Part shown: positions 21,589 through 30,844 of the stretch, one piece after another
Layout of the letters: every line of letters starts with the position of its first letter
How positions within the stretch are numbered: position 1 is the stretch's first letter
Origin: Ochromonas danica
Taxonomy: Eukaryota; Sar; Chrysophyceae; Chromulinales; Chromulinaceae
Length of the DNA: 64,000 nucleotides
Assembly (NCBI GenBank): GCA_015146655.1
Contig: VKHL01000080.1
Span: 62,951-126,950 of the forward strand
Direction of reading: 5' to 3'
Notes under the pieces: generated by a model
Databases searched by the model: none
What the model saw: the letters and a program-made list of their open reading frames with translations, nothing else
What the model was told of the DNA's origin: nothing
Program-made: the position numbers and the translations under genes

Positions 21589-24500
21589 ATAGTCGCAGTG
21601 GATCGATGTCGGATAACGAAGGTGATGGGAATGAACAAGTCTTGCACTTAAAAGCAAGTGAACTACTTCTGGAAAGACGACCTTCTGAGGTGGAACTAAC
21701 GCCTCATAAGCAAGGTGGTTCTTCCAAATCCAGTGAACCATCATCATCTCCACCTCAAACAGAGCGCTTGATTCCCACCCCACTGTTTGTGGTGGAGTTC
21801 TATCGCAAGCTCAACTATGATGAATCGGGTGGAAAGACTCTTCACGCTCCGAAATCAAGTCTTGTATATGTGAACGTATGCATGCATGATGCAATGTTGG
21901 CTTTGTCTGTAGAGCAAGAGTTTGTGGTTTGTGATGAGGTGTATACAACAAATGAAGCTCTGCATGGCAAGGAGGAAGAAGCGGAGATCTATCACGCATT
22001 ACTTCGTCCCGATCTAATAGATGCAGATTACGAAGATAATATGGATCAACTTGAAGAGGTATGGCTATTATAATGAGTGTGTTACATGTCTTTGTCTTCC
22101 TCGTTAAATTTGGTGTTGGTGTTGGTTTTGTAAATACAGGTTGCTTTAGTGATCATCAATGAACTGACAAGCAAGTTCCATCTCCGTGTGGCCAAGAAGT
22201 TTCGAGTCGTTACTGAAAGGAAATATGTGGGCACAATCGGTTGTGTGGTGACGATCCCTAAAGAAAGAGACCATCGCAACGTGCGCAGCCAATCTTTTGC
22301 GAAAGCCGATGCTGAGGTATGACTAACGTTTGCGTTCATGGAACCTTCTGACCTAATTTGATAAAAACAAACACACTAGATTGCTATGGAAATGAGTCCT
22401 GCCAGTTCATCAGCCAATCAACAAAGCAAACACAAGAAGACCGTTCAACAAAAGAAAGCAGAAGACAGATTACTAGCTCAACATTACCAAGCAGCAGAAA
22501 GATTGAAATTAAAAGAAATGGAACAAAAAATTAAACAACAACAAAAGGCAGAGGCGGATAGACTGGAGGCCGAGCGGTTGGCTGCCGAGAAAGCCGAGGC
22601 GGAGAGACTGGAGGCCGAGCGGTTGGCTGCCGAGAAAGCCGAGGCGGAGAGACTGGAGGCCGAGAGGTTGGCTGCCGAGAAAGCCGAGGCGGAGAGACTG
22701 GAGGCCGAGAGGTTGGCTGCCGAGAAAGCCGAGGCGGAGAGACTGGAGGCCGAGCGGTTGGCTGCCGAGAAAGCCGAGGCGGAGAGACTGGAGGCCGAGA
22801 GGTTGGCTGCCGAGAAAGCCGAGGCGGAGAGACTGGAGGCCGAGAGGTTGGCTGCCGAGAAAGCCGAGGCGGAGAGACTGGAGGCCGAGCGGTTGGCTGC
22901 CGAGAAAGCCGAGGCGGAGAGACTGGAGGCCGAGAGGTTGGCTGCCGAGAAAGCCGAGGCGGAGAGACTGGAGGCCGAGNNNNNNNNNNAGAAAGCCGAG
23001 GCGGAGAGACTGGAGGCCGAGAGGTTGGCTGCCGAGAAAGCCGAGGCGGAGAGACTGGAGGCCGAGAGGTTGGCTTCTACCGGACTGAGAGTATCTACCA
23101 GTTCTGATGCTTCAGGTTAGTTTTCTTTTGTTATTTCCGGGTTTTGTTTAATGGGATTGTTTTGCAGATTCTAAGCCATCGTTTTTGCAATCGATTCGTT
23201 ATCCTCAGAATGATGAGCGATTGAAGAGAATGCAAGCTGCAGCAGAGCGAAGGCGGCTACTACTTGAGAAAATTGCGGCTGATGAGGAACGAGAAAGAAA
23301 ACGTCGTGAAGCTGAGGAGGAATTGCGTCAAGTTTCTGCGCGAAAGCTGTCTGCAGCTGAAGAGAGGGAGAGAATTCGTGTAGCAGCTGAGAGAAAGAAG
23401 GCTGAAGAGGATGGTGACCTTGAATTTGAAAGACGTGCTGAGGAGGCACGCAAGAGATCGGTCCACTTTCAAGGAGAGGAAGAGAAAAAGAAATTTCTTG
23501 GTGCCATTCGTCGAAAAAGCATGGAGATTCGTGAGAAAGTTGCTTCTCGTGTAGAAAGAGATCGTCAGCGTTCAATTGCAGAGGAAGAAGCAAAGAAGAT
23601 TCGTGCCGAAGTGGAAGCTAAAGCCCTCAGATCGGCACAGCGAATGCTTGCAGAACGTGCTAGCTACATTGCAGCACAAGAAGCACAAGGTGCTGGTAGA
23701 CAACATACGGTATCCAATGAGCTCGATGATTCTTTCTTCTCCGCGCCAAGTGACTTGGATGACTCCATGGTAGAACCTGAGCAACCAATAAGACAGTCTG
23801 TGGAAGGTGATATTGCTGAAGCTTCCATAGTTGAAGAATCACACGAAAGCAAGCCAACACCATCTAACATCAACAGCCTATTTCCATCAGTGGATCAACC
23901 TGCAGAAACTCAAGAGGAAGTTCAAGAAGTATCGAATAAGAGTGATATTGTTGTCGCTTCAATAGATACCACCAGCATCGAAGAGGATCACTCCCTCTCC
24001 TTTCCTGCCATTGATGTAGAAGCCACTGCTTGGTCAGTGTTAAAGACGAAGAAAGCTGATGGAAAGAAGATCTTTGTGAACGTGCTATATCATGCACAGA
24101 TACCTGCAGGCGAAGAGGAAGAGAGTGGGCGATGGCGAGAGGAATCTTTCCAGGCCTATTTGAAGCAGAACTTCGTGGTATACAGCTTGAACAAGGCAAA
24201 GCATGTGATGCACATCGGTGAGAAGCGAGACACAGCAGACAAAGAAGGAGGGTCGAGTTTGGTGTTGGATGTGACGGTCCATCCCTCCGTCTTCGTGGCA
24301 TGCTCTAAAGATGAAGTATTGTGCGACAAGGTAAGAAGGATTAGATAAGCTGGGATTAGTCAAGTGGGTGCAGGTTGAAACTGAGCTGTGTGTTTGTGTT
24401 TGCCATGTTTGCCATGTTTGTTAGTTGTATGCGAAGGTGATCAAGGCAGTGTCTCGCAAGTTGAATGAAGAAGTAGACGGAGAGTACAAAATGCCGAAGA

Positions 24501-25255
24501 TCTTGAAGAACTATAAAGGAAATGAAGTTCTCCCTCTTCGTGTCCCAATCTTCCGCTTCATCAAAGATGAAACACCTGCTGCGGTATCATCCTCGGAACT
24601 TCCTGCTTCCACAGTGATTGCTGACGAAGCTCCAGTGAAGGGTCCCGTGCAGGTGGTAGAGTCTGCACCAACGACTGTTCCTCCTGTTCCTTCGACTCCT
24701 CCCCGTCAACCCTCTGTGGCATCTCCTTCTCCCGTCTCCACTTTGTCTTCCTCATCCAAGCCAGCAGCTAGTCGGACAGATTTTTCAATCAATGCGGAAT
24801 GGAACAACCGATGGAAGGCCTACCTACCCACAGGCTACAATGTGGTCTACACATCCTCGACTGCCAAGAGAAATCGTTTGGGTATGAAGATCGTTCGACA
24901 ACTCATCTTGACAGACCAGCCGAGTCTAATTTATGTGGATGTTTCCAAGAATGTCTTGAAGGGAACCATCGTGTGGACAAAGACCAGTCTGCCTGAAGCT
25001 ACCAAGGTAAGCAGCCATCTACCTTTCGCTGTCTCGAGTATGGAACTAACTGGATTCTTGGGGTGATTGTATGTTTAGGTCAATGGCAATACCTTCACAG
25101 TGACTACACCATCCCGTGTGTACAAGTTTGAAGATCAGCAAGGAAATAATGCTGACGAATGGGTAAAGCGTATCAATGCCATGGCCAAGTTGACTGCCCG
25201 AAGAAGTTTTGTGGCCGTACCTCTGTCAAGCTCAGGAATGTTGGAAGACTTCTGA
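21174..25255 (+). CDS. Paralogue D: FYVE - PIH1-like - coiled-coil repeat - PIH1-like - PDK1-type PH protein
   Basis: Six exons: 21174-22058, 22140-22316, 22380-23115, 23168-24330, 24425-25006 and 25079-25255. About 1239 residues as assembled; a run of ten N at 22980-22989 makes the length uncertain. The FYVE finger is as in C. PIH1-like domain 1 is followed by a 15-residue coiled-coil repeat, then a non-repetitive charged coiled coil (about 600-780, rich in Arg, Glu and Ala), an acidic linker, PIH1-like domain 2 (nearly identical to A), a Pro/Ser/Thr-rich linker and the PH domain. It differs from A in two introns: one between repeat and second coiled coil (23116-23167) and one inside the PH domain (25007-25078). 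Role as for A: probably a phosphoinositide-binding scaffold linked to co-chaperone function. Confidence 0.85.
22551..23074 (+). repeat. 45-bp coding minisatellite in paralogue D
   Basis: About twelve near-identical copies of a 45-base unit encode [15 protein letters not shown]. The copies differ almost only at one C/A base in the Arg codon (CGG/AGG), which suggests very recent expansion. The array is broken by the N run, so the true copy number is unknown. Confidence 0.93.
22980..22989. other. Assembly gap of ten N inside the minisatellite
   Basis: Ten N lie where an intact 45-base unit would need thirteen bases. The frame happens to be kept but one codon is missing. This is probably a placeholder gap in a collapsed repeat, not a real 3-base deletion. 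Confidence 0.95.
24071..24519 (+). repeat. 449-bp block identical to 15784-16232
   Basis: Partner of the block in paralogue A, offset by 8287 bases, including an identical 94-base intron at 24331-24424. Confidence 0.93.
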
Positions 25256-25739
25256 ACTGTCTGTCTCTCCACACTTCATATTGCTTTTCTTAGACTACAG
25301 TAGAACACATGGTCCCTGTTTGGATAGAACCAGGAATGAAATGCGCATCAAAAGTATCGTTTACCAACTTTAGCTTATCTCTGATGTAAGCTATGGTGTG
25401 ACCTAAGCATAGCCTTAAATTATCATAGCTGAAGCATAGCATTACACACACCTCATGATGTGTCAGAATTACTTCTTGTTGGTCAACTAGCATCATAAGA
25501 ATGAAGTATGAAATCTAGGCATACCAGTAATTCCTCTAGCCACTTTCAATTACGAACATTAGCTAGACTGGACTGGGACGTATTCCCTTGGAGACTGTTT
25601 TTCTTCGGAACCCGTTCCTTGTGTGAAACGCGTTTCTGTCATAGTATTGACCGATATTCGTTTTCGTATTTTGGTATATTCGCTTTTCGTATTTCGATGT
25701 TCGCAGTTGAATGAAGGGCATAACAGAGAAAGTAGAAGT
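25256..25739. other. Intergenic region between paralogue D and PIGB
   Basis: No gene seen. It holds the 3' UTR of D and the presumed promoter of PIGB. Confidence 0.4.
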
Positions 25740-26151
25740 ATGATATCACAGAAGTTTTGGATTCTCATTTTCCTTATATTAAGTGTTCGCCTAGTAGAGT
25801 GGTTCTTTCTAAATACTAGTTATCATCCTGACGAGTATTTCCAACATATTGAACCTGTTGCCAAGGCAGTCTATGGCCTGTCGTGGCCGTCCATCCCGTG
25901 AGACCTGCTGCCCCTCTGACTTGCTTGAGTGTGACTGTCTGCCTGTCTGTCTGTCTGACCACTGTAGATGACTGACTGACTGACTGACTGACTGACTGAC
26001 TGACTGACTGACTGTATTAGAGAAGCTTGGGAGTGGCAAAGTAACTATCGCATTCGCAGTTTCCTCCCTCTACTGCCTGCCATTACGACAGCCAAGCTGC
26101 TGAACTTTATGGTAATACTACTACTACTATATATAGTGTATAGTGAGTGAA

Positions 26152-26185
<34 letters not shown>

Positions 26186-27001
26186 TCTAGGGTGTAGATG
26201 ACCTTCCTGTGGTCTGGATCTGTCGACTTCTTCAACTAGCCTTAGTCGTCATAGCGGATGTACACTACTTCCTCTTGGCTGAGTTAGTCCCTCCCCCACA
26301 CACACATACAGATACATCCTCTGATCTCAACTCTATGCTACAGGCTGTTAAGTGGGGAAGAAGCTGCTATCTTCGCTAGTATAGTTAGTCTGTGCTCGTG
26401 GTCAGGAGGGTATATGCTACCACGCACTTTGATCAACTCTATGGAGTGTTGTCTACTCGTCATTGCTGTCTATTACCTCTTTAAAGGAGCTAAACGGCAT
26501 GCTTCTATGCAACAGGAAGGTAGTCTGCTGACAGCCATGTGGTGGATCAGCCTTACCGTCTATTGTCGTCCCACTGCCGCTCTCTTCTTGGTGAGACCTT
26601 GCCAGCACCTTCTCTTGCTTGATCTTGTCTAAACTAGTGATTGTGTTTATGCTAGATACCTCTCTTGATCATCTTATGGAGCGCGAAGCTGATCGAGCTG
26701 ACTAGATCTCGTCTATGGGCGAAGGTGAGGAAATACCATGAAGTCCTCTCTCACCACTTGGTTAGCTCATACTATGCATGGGTTATCAGTGGCTTGCTAT
26801 TGGTACAATAACCTTGCTAGGTGGCTTTCTTCTGGACAGCTATTTCTATGATGAACCAACTCTTCCCTTGTGGAACTTCTTTAAAGTCAATTGGTTGGAA
26901 AACAAAGCCATTATGTTTGGAATCAAACCATGGCATTTCTATTTCATTGAAGTGAGTATTACCATATAATCTTGTAGACCATGCTTACACTGACATTGTT
27001 A

Positions 27002-27051
<50 letters not shown>

Positions 27052-28063
27052 TAGGGTCTACCCATGATGCTTGGTGCCTACTTGCCCTTCTTGGCTGTAG
27101 CTTGGTATCGATTAGGTAGTCGCTTCTCCATCGCCACGAAGTAAGAATTATATTCTCTGTCCATGTACATTCTTCCTACCAGGCTAATCCAGAGGATGGT
27201 GTGTGAAAGAGCGTTAGTGTGGGCCTCATTGAGTTACATCGTTCTGCTTAGCCTGGCATCAAGTCATAAAGAACATCGCTTCCTCCTGCCTGTCACACCT
27301 TTCCTCCTCTTACCTCTCGCATTATCCGCTATGGTTGAAGATCGTAAAATGATTCGATCAGGTTCTTCTTGGTCGTTACATAACCTCTTGCTATCCTTGG
27401 CAATGACTTTACATCTCTTGGTCACACTTTTCCTGCTTCGTTATCATCAAGTAAGTGTCGAGCTAACCAGACTATCTATTATAACTGGTTGATAGTCACT
27501 TTGTTCCTTCGTTTAGTCTGGTGGAGAAGGGATTATGAGTCGATTACGAGGTCATATTCTTCAATCCCCTCGTCATCACAACGTGGTAGTGGATGTCATT
27601 CTCGCTGCTCCGTGCTACTCTCTGCCAGCTTATGGCCATCTCTACACCTCTGCACATCCGGTGCGCATTCATGCTATGCCTTGTCCTACCTCTCCGTAAG
27701 TCATCCACGGCATCGCATCATCAGCTGTGCTCATTCTCTTGCATTATCTGTCTTCTTCGTAGAGAAGGATCAGACTTGCCGTTGAAACAAGACAAGAAGG
27801 CCGTGGCAGCGTTTGTTCAAAGTGTAATGTCCCATCGGGACTCTTCCTGGAAAGGCCCAGCTCATGTAGTCACCTATGACACCTACACTTCCTCTCTCTG
27901 GCCGACTTTGCGTACCTATGGACTGGCTGTGAAGGACGACATCACGCATGCTTACTTCCGCTACGACTACGACGACCCGCACCCCAAGCGCCGTGCCTTG
28001 CTATTCATAGAGCAGTCCATAGAAGAAGAGGGGGTAGGGGACAGTGATAAGGTAGAAGACTAA
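25740..28063 (+). CDS. PIGB: GPI mannosyltransferase III (PIG-B/GPI10 family, GT22)
   Basis: Ten exons: 25740-25897, 26021-26111, 26191-26282, 26344-26590, 26656-26724, 26790-26951, 27055-27140, 27183-27450, 27517-27695 and 27763-28063; 550 residues, close to the usual length of about 550. PIG-B is an ER multi-pass enzyme that transfers the third mannose from dolichol-phosphate-mannose to the GPI-anchor precursor. Support: the GT22 motif H-P-D-E-Y-F-Q after the first membrane segment, W-E-W then I-R-S-F-L-P, R-T-L-I-N-S-M-E, D-S-Y-F-Y, K-P-W-H-F-Y-F (W-H-W-Y-F in relatives), H-K-E-H-R-F-L-L-P, and a C-terminal A-P-C-Y-S-L-P-A-Y-G-H domain typical of PIG-B. The latter argues against ALG9, ALG12 or PIG-Z. 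Several introns carry microsatellites next to the acceptor. Confidence 0.9.
25969..26014. repeat. TGAC microsatellite in PIGB intron 1
   Basis: About eleven uninterrupted copies of TGAC, ending six bases before the 3' splice site. Confidence 0.95.
26152..26185. repeat. GAT microsatellite in PIGB intron 2
   Basis: About eleven GAT units that run up to the acceptor (GTCTAG), leaving almost no polypyrimidine tract. Confidence 0.9.
27004..27050. repeat. GT microsatellite in PIGB intron 6
   Basis: About 23 GT units immediately before the acceptor ATAG at 27051-27054. Confidence 0.95.
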
Positions 28064-28127
28064 ACTAGGTCATGAACGTGACGACAAGACGATGTGATGG
28101 TTGAGAGGAGAGTGTGTGTTAGTGTTT

Positions 28128-28743
28128 CTATTTCTTGTGAGCCCATTCTTGAGCTGCTTCAGGGGTCAGTTCTACAATTGCTTCTACTTCGACAGGAACA
28201 CCGAGAGGTAAAGAGTTCGTACCAATAGCAGAACGAGTGTGTGCACCCGTTTTCTCTCCGAAGACTTTGAGCATGAGGTCAGAGCAGCCGTTGACGACGG
28301 CAGGCTGCTGGGAGAAGCCGTCGACACAATTGACAAAGCCAGTCAGCTTGACAACACGCTTGACCTTGTCGAGATCACCAAGGTTATGCTTTAAAGTCGC
28401 CAAGAGATTGAGACCAGCAGTCTTGGCAGCCTCGTATCCTTCCTCCACGCTGACATCTTTGCCTACCTTGCCTACTAGCAGATTGCCTTCAGCAGGCTGA
28501 CGAGAGGGTGTGAGTGAGTCAGTGAGTTAAGGACTGGGCAGCGGGAAGGGGGAGGGGGTGGCTGGTGGTCTACTATACCTGGGGGAGATGGCCAGAGAGA
28601 AAGGCGAGATTGCCTACGACGAGGAAGTTGATATAAGATCCCTTAGGAGTGGCAGCAGCGGGAAGTTCTAAGCCAAGGGTAGCAATGCGTGACTCAGCAT
28701 GGATGTGGCGACGAAGGACGAGGGGCAGTCTCTTGGCCAGCAT
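28128..28743 (-). CDS. RidA/YjgF/YER057c/UK114 family protein
   Basis: Two exons, 28743-28579 and 28496-28128, phase 0; 177 residues. RidA proteins hydrolyse reactive enamine/imine intermediates from PLP enzymes; some members have other roles. Visible features: G-x-L-A-F-L-S-G-H-L-P-Q near the end of exon 1, the K-V-G-K-D-V-S-V-E-E-G-Y segment, L-G-D-L-D-K-V-K-R-V-V-K, and near the C-terminus H-T-R-S-A-I-G-T-N-S-L-P-L-G-V-P-V-E-V-E. The R-x-x-x-G-x-x-x-L-P motif is intact, and that Arg binds the substrate carboxylate in RidA. This places it nearer the broader family with a long insert (about 155 residues) than the 130-residue classic RidA. The start ATG at 28743 gives a basic N-terminus (M-L-A-K-R-L-P-L-V-L-R-R-H), possibly a mitochondrial presequence. 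A longer frame to 28893 exists but looks non-coding. Confidence 0.88.
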
Positions 28744-29295
28744 GTTCTTCAAGATGTTCTCAAGGAGGAAATCCGACAAGAATCTCTTCCGCAGCGGGGA
28801 AAATAGGGTAAAACTGGTCAAAACAGGGTAAATGGGGAAAACTGGGAGTAACACTAGTCGCTTTATGAGGAGCATTACATCGTTATTCACCATTGACCAT
28901 TCATTAATACATTATTAAAGCACTGTAATGACTTCACTGACTCACTCTCTGAAGTGTGGGAAGATAAGGTAAGCAGACTGCTGCGCCTTGACGACTTCTC
29001 GCTAAGTACCACAGAGACAGTACAGGATAGGACTACAGCAGGAAGTGAAAGAAAGGTTGTGATCTAATCTGCAGGTTGTGATATCTAGCACGAGAAGGCA
29101 ACAGCCACTACTACAATCTGTAACTGTTGTTGGTCTTCCTCATGCTAAGGCTACACACACAAACACAGAGGCTGCTGAGGCTGAGGCGAAGTCAAGAGAG
29201 AGTAAAAGGAAAAGCTGTGAGTAAGGGTCAGTTTATTGACATTACGATCAAATCCTGGCATTGCTAAGGCGGCTCATAGCAGTAGTTGTGAAGGT
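28744..29295. other. Intergenic region upstream of the RidA-like gene
   Basis: Holds a patch of GGGTAAA/GGGGAAAA/ACTGG motifs around 28796-28850 that repeats imperfectly. Otherwise unassigned. The L26 gene on the same strand ends at 29296. Confidence 0.4.
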
Positions 29296-29921
29296 TTAAT
29301 CCACACCAGCTAAGTTGTCCTGCAGAGAAGAAGCGACGTCTCCCTTCTTCTGACCGATCTTGACGCGGTTCTTTCTGTCAAGGATGGCCTTGCGGCACTT
29401 GTCCATCTTGATCTTGGTGATTTCGACATTAGAGGCATTGATGCCGACGTGGATGGTCTGACCGTTGGCCTTGTCTCGGGTGCAGCGCTCGACGTGGACC
29501 ACGTACTTCTTTCTGTAGACAGCGACCACCTTGCCCTCCTTGCCCTTGAAGTCACCACGAAGGACTCTCACCTCATCATCCTTGCGGATAGGAAGAGAGC
29601 GAACCTGGTCGATCATCATCAGACAATGTCGTGTACGTGTACGGGGTCAGTCAGTGCCGTTGATGCGACAAAGAGTGACTAGAAAAGGCCTTACATGGTG
29701 TCTCTGGAAGAGCTCCTTCGAGAGAGGAGAGCTCATTCTGACGCGTCTCTCCACAGAGGTGGCAGCGAAATGAGCCTTGCGGTTCTTCCTTCTGGAAGCA
29801 GTCTTATTCACATTTAACTTTGCCACTAGAAATCATAGCATGGGGTAGAGAGGAGCAAATTAGAAGAAGGAGGTCAGAGAGGGCAGAGGTGGAGGGCGGA
29901 GGGTAGAGGGCAGGGCTTACT
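29296..29921 (-). CDS. RPL26: 60S ribosomal protein L26 (uL24), start codon split by an intron
   Basis: Exons 29604-29296 and 29825-29695, plus a single coding base at 29921 that ends the leader exon; 146 residues. uL24 binds 5.8S/25S rRNA near the peptide exit tunnel. The match is strong: [55 protein letters not shown]. No ATG lies in the right place in exon 2, which starts TGGCAAAG after a clean acceptor (ATTTCTAG). The upstream exon ends in CAAAGA before GTAAGC, so joining gives A|TG GCA AAG, i.e. M-A-K-L. Reading the upstream exon in its own open frame would hit TAA four codons after the junction, so translation should begin at the split ATG. Confidence 0.9.
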
Positions 29922-30844
29922 CTTTGCTTCGTAATGTCGGCAACTATTTTGTCTCCGCTGGCCAGTGCCTTCCAGCCAGCCACAGACTCGAGCCAGCCAT
30001 CAGCCAGCAGAGACAGTCGTCTGTCTGCGTGGACGAGGATTTTCCTGCGCAACACAATAATAGTGATCGTCGTTATTGTTGTGTTGCGTGGGTATCTCAG
30101 TCATGAGGTTTAGACTATTTATGTGGGGTGGGTCTCTTGAAGTAAGTGGTAGGGAGGTAATAATAGAGGAACCTTCACAGAGGACCCTCATGCAGTATTC
30201 AAAGGTAGATTAAAGCCCAGTTTAAGATGCCCTTAGCCAATCAATCCATAAGTCAGTTACACAGTGTAGTGCTATGCTACAATTGTCGCTATGCCGTCAC
30301 TCATTGGGATGGAATTGGTTTGGGATAGCACCATGTCCGTCATCAGTAATGCTTGTTCTTGTTAACTTAACCGATCCCCAGCAACTACGGTAGTCTGCAG
30401 CATGCTGACTGGTATACACTACAACCTACCAACAACTACAACTACAACTACAACTACAGCTACAGTACACAGCCTACAGTACACAGCCTACAGTACACAG
30501 CCTACAGTAACTAACTACAGCTATGGTAACTAGTCTAACAACATGTCTAACTACAGTAGATAGTGACTATACAGTAACTACTACAGTAGTAACTAACTAC
30601 AGTCTGTATACTGTATTACGGTAGTACCCACAATACAGTACAGTAGACTAGACTAGACAACTATCTCCTAGCCTGGTCCAACTAACTCATTAGAAGGGAT
30701 GAAGCATCATAATATAACAAATAGTATCGTATAGACTAAGACTACAATACATCCACACCACACACAGCCTGACCATGACCATGACCATGACCCATATCAT
30801 CTACTACTGTAGTATCATGGATCATCATGGATCATCATGGATGG
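29922..30844. other. Intergenic region between L26 and ABCF, with leader exon and repeats
   Basis: The part next to 29921 is the leader exon of L26 on the minus strand; its upstream end is unknown. From about 30430 on, the sequence is low-complexity, made of ACTAC/CTACAGTA words. At 30461-30508 a 14-base unit (TACAGTACACAGCC) is repeated about three and a half times. ATGACC and GGATCATCAT repeats lie at 30774-30840, next to the ABCF stop. No gene seen. Confidence 0.6.
30048..30088. promoter_or_regulatory. Inverted repeat upstream of L26
   Basis: CGCAACACAATAA at 30048-30060 can pair with TTATTG at 30073-30078 and TGTTGCG at 30082-30088, leaving a 3-base bulge and a 12-base loop. It lies about 130-170 bases upstream of the split start codon, either in the L26 leader or in the promoter. 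Confidence 0.55.

Noticed and set aside
22551-23074. CRISPR-like regular repeats
   Set aside because: The repeats are contiguous, in-frame coding minisatellites without unique spacers, in a eukaryotic gene.
13516-25255. A mobile element or viral origin for the four-gene array
   Set aside because: No transposase, reverse transcriptase, terminal repeats or target duplications are seen; spliceosomal introns and shared exon structure fit ordinary tandem gene duplication.
25740-28063. ALG9, ALG12 or PIG-Z identity for the GT22 mannosyltransferase
   Set aside because: The C-terminal A-P-C-Y-S-L-P region and the K-P-W-H-F-Y-F motif fit PIG-B better.
28744-28893. An N-terminal extension of the RidA-like protein to an upstream ATG
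   Set aside because: The added 50 residues come from a low-complexity GGGTAAA/GGGGAAAA patch and have no family support; the start at 28743 gives a normal presequence-like N-terminus.
29804-30055. An 83-residue frame upstream of L26 on the minus strand
   Set aside because: Its end overlaps the L26 intron and, if spliced, it meets a stop within four codons of the junction; it is better read as leader sequence with an upstream ORF.
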